Part shown: positions 5,040 through 6,208 of the stretch, piece after piece
Layout of the letters: each line of letters starts with the position of its first letter
Numbering within the stretch: the first letter of the stretch is position 1
NCBI GenBank assembly: GCA_023386865.1
Contig: JAEWIV010000186.1
Span: 1-6,208, forward strand
DNA from: Pseudomonadota bacterium
GTDB lineage: Bacteria > Pseudomonadota > Alphaproteobacteria > Reyranellales > Reyranellaceae
DNA length: 6,208 nucleotides
Direction: 5' to 3'
Made by a program: the position numbers and the translations under genes
Notes under the pieces: model-generated
What the model was told of the DNA's origin: nothing
Databases searched by the model: none
The model's input: the letters and a program-made list of their open reading frames with translations, nothing else

Positions 5040-6131
5040 CTACATGGTCGCCTGCTGGATGCGGCGCTCCTCGAGCCCGACCGAGCGCGCCGTCTCGACG
5101 ATGGCGGCCCAGGTGTCGTCGGGCAGCGGCACGCCTTCGGCCAGCCGCTTGGCGCGCATGCGCGCCTCGGGCTCGCCGGGCAGCAGGATCTCGCTGCCCG
5201 CGGCTCCGGGCTTGGAGCTCTTCACGAAGTCGACGTACCTGGCGATGTCCTTGGGGAAGAAGCCCGCCGGATCGAGCACCTTGGGGTCGACATAGAAGGA
5301 CAGCATGCCATTGGCAAAACGGCCACGCTCGGGATCGGTGGCGCCGTTGCCCGACAGGGAGCCGCCCAGAAGCTCGCACATGAAGGCGAGGCCCGAGCCC
5401 TTGTGGTCGCCGAAGGCCTGGATGGCGCCGGTGCCCTTGCTATGGTCGCGCGGACCGGTCGGCGTGTAGTCGCCGTAGAGCAGATGCGGGTCGCTGCTGG
5501 GCTTGCCGTCGGGGCCCACGAGCGCACCGTCCGGCACCTTCTTGCCGCCCTGGCTCGCCACCAGGACCTTGCCTTCGGCAACGATCGAGGTGGCGAAGTC
5601 GAGCACCAGCGGATCCTGCCCCGGCCGCGGGACGCCGACGCAATATGGCGCGGTCGAGAAGCGGCGCTCGACACCGCCAAAGGGCGCCACCAGCACGCTG
5701 CCCGAGGCGTTGACGAAGTGGATCGAGACCAGCCCCGCCGCCGCCGCCATCTCGCCCCAGTCGCCGACACGGCCGACATGGCCGGCGTTGCGCAACGTCA
5801 CCGCGGAGAGGCCGCTCTTGCGGCATTTGTCGATGCCGATGCGGACAGCCTGCGGCGTCACGGTCTGGCCGAAGCCGTACTTGCCGTCGACCACGGCGAT
5901 CACCGGCGTGTCGACGACGACCTCGACCGTGACGTCGGCCCCGACCGTGCCGTTCTTCTTCTGCGCGGCATAGCGCGGCACGCGCACCACGCCATGGCTG
6001 TCGTGGCCCGACAGATTGGCGCTCACCAGGTAGCGGCCGATGCGGCCGCCTTCCTCCGCCGAGCACCCCGCCGAGGCAAAGATATCCGCGACGAAAGCCT
6101 CCAGCGCCTTCGCCTTGATGGTGACCGTCAT
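5040..6131 (-). CDS. LDH2-family (malate/lactate/ureidoglycolate-type) NAD(P)-dependent dehydrogenase
   Basis: The 363-residue product matches the LDH2 family in length and motifs. These enzymes interconvert 2-hydroxy acids and 2-keto acids (malate, lactate, sulfolactate, ureidoglycolate) or reduce cyclic imines with NAD(P)H, and are unrelated to the Rossmann-fold lactate dehydrogenases. Visible markers: GHDSHGVVRVPRY (42-54, with H46, R50 and Y54), LRNAGHVGRVGDWGEMA (113-129, with H118), the ATSIVAEGKV segment and GDHKGSGLAFMCELLGG towards the C-terminus. The H/R/Y/H spacing agrees with the active-site pattern of the family as I recall it. The ATG at 6131 is preceded by GAGGAAGAA at 6138-6146. 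The upstream partner genes are missing because the sequence degrades beyond about 6160. The substrate cannot be chosen from sequence alone: the neighbouring hydrolase is on the other strand and gives no firm pathway. Confidence 0.92.
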   Translation of the reverse strand: MTVTIKAKALEAFVADIFASAGCSAEEGGRIGRYLVSANLSGHDSHGVVRVPRYAAQKKNGTVGADVTVEVVVDTPVIAVVDGKYGFGQTVTPQAVRIGIDKCRKSGLSAVTLRNAGHVGRVGDWGEMAAAAGLVSIHFVNASGSVLVAPFGGVERRFSTAPYCVGVPRPGQDPLVLDFATSIVAEGKVLVASQGGKKVPDGALVGPDGKPSSDPHLLYGDYTPTGPRDHSKGTGAIQAFGDHKGSGLAFMCELLGGSLSGNGATDPERGRFANGMLSFYVDPKVLDPAGFFPKDIARYVDFVKSSKPGAAGSEILLPGEPEARMRAKRLAEGVPLPDDTWAAIVETARSVGLEERRIQQATM

Positions 6132-6137
6132 TCTGCG

Positions 6138-6146
6138 TTCTTCCTC
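6138..6146 (-). promoter_or_regulatory. Ribosome binding site of the LDH2-family dehydrogenase
   Basis: GAGGAAGAA on the minus strand has its AGGA core about ten bases before the ATG at 6131. The spacing is slightly long, but this is the only purine-rich site near the start and it supports the ATG. Confidence 0.6.
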
Positions 6147-6162
6147 ATGCTCTTGTGGACCG

Positions 6163-6208
6163 CGGGGGGGGCCGGGGGGCCGGCGGGGGGGGGGGGGGGG
6201 GGGGGGGG
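6163..6208. other. G-rich low-complexity end with a 24-base G homopolymer, probable artefact
   Basis: From about 6163 the sequence is only G and C in growing G runs, ending in 24 consecutive Gs (6185-6208) that reach the window edge. Two-colour sequencing instruments call missing signal as G, so poly-G tails at contig ends are a well-known artefact. No gene, terminator or structured repeat should be read from this stretch. Confidence 0.85.

Noticed and set aside
6163..6208. G-quadruplex or regulatory G-tract at the right end
   Set aside because: A perfect homopolymer at the exact sequence end is better explained by a sequencing artefact than by a biological structure.

Overview
The window is high-GC bacterial DNA with dense, tightly packed genes. 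The mix of families (a large bacterial heme peroxidase with no signal peptide, a soluble NarL/DegU-type two-component pair, an LDH2-family dehydrogenase) suggests a soil or plant-associated alphaproteobacterium, for example Hyphomicrobiales or a Reyranella-like lineage. This is inferred from gene content and base composition; there is no rRNA or other phylogenetic marker.

Layout. (1) On the minus strand, from about 2450 down to 1, lie three co-directional genes in transcription order: a short cytoplasmic sensor histidine kinase, a LuxR/NarL-type response regulator starting one base after the kinase stop codon, and, after a 130-base gap, the first 267 codons of a heme peroxidase that runs off the left edge. 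(2) A 341-base divergent intergenic region (2451-2791) holds the kinase upstream region on one strand and a TATAAT box with a short hairpin-forming leader on the other. (3) On the plus strand, 2792-5033, a 565-residue polytopic membrane protein of unknown function is followed after one base by an isochorismatase-like cysteine hydrolase. (4) Convergent to these, separated by 6 bases, is an LDH2-family (malate/lactate/ureidoglycolate-type) NAD(P)H dehydrogenase on the minus strand. (5) The right end decays into a 24-base G homopolymer that looks like a sequencing or assembly artefact at a contig end.

How the genes may work together. The kinase and regulator are almost certainly a cognate pair, and their position upstream of the peroxidase makes it a plausible target. 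A 10-base motif (GGTCACGAAT, minus-strand sense) occurs in both the kinase and peroxidase upstream regions, and the regulator-peroxidase gap is rich in small inverted and direct repeats; both are candidate operator signals. The membrane protein and cysteine hydrolase are probably translationally coupled, but no pathway linking them is recognisable. I see no CRISPR array, tRNA, rRNA, insertion sequence or clear defence system. The least explained parts are the membrane-protein/hydrolase pair and the repeat-rich peroxidase upstream region.
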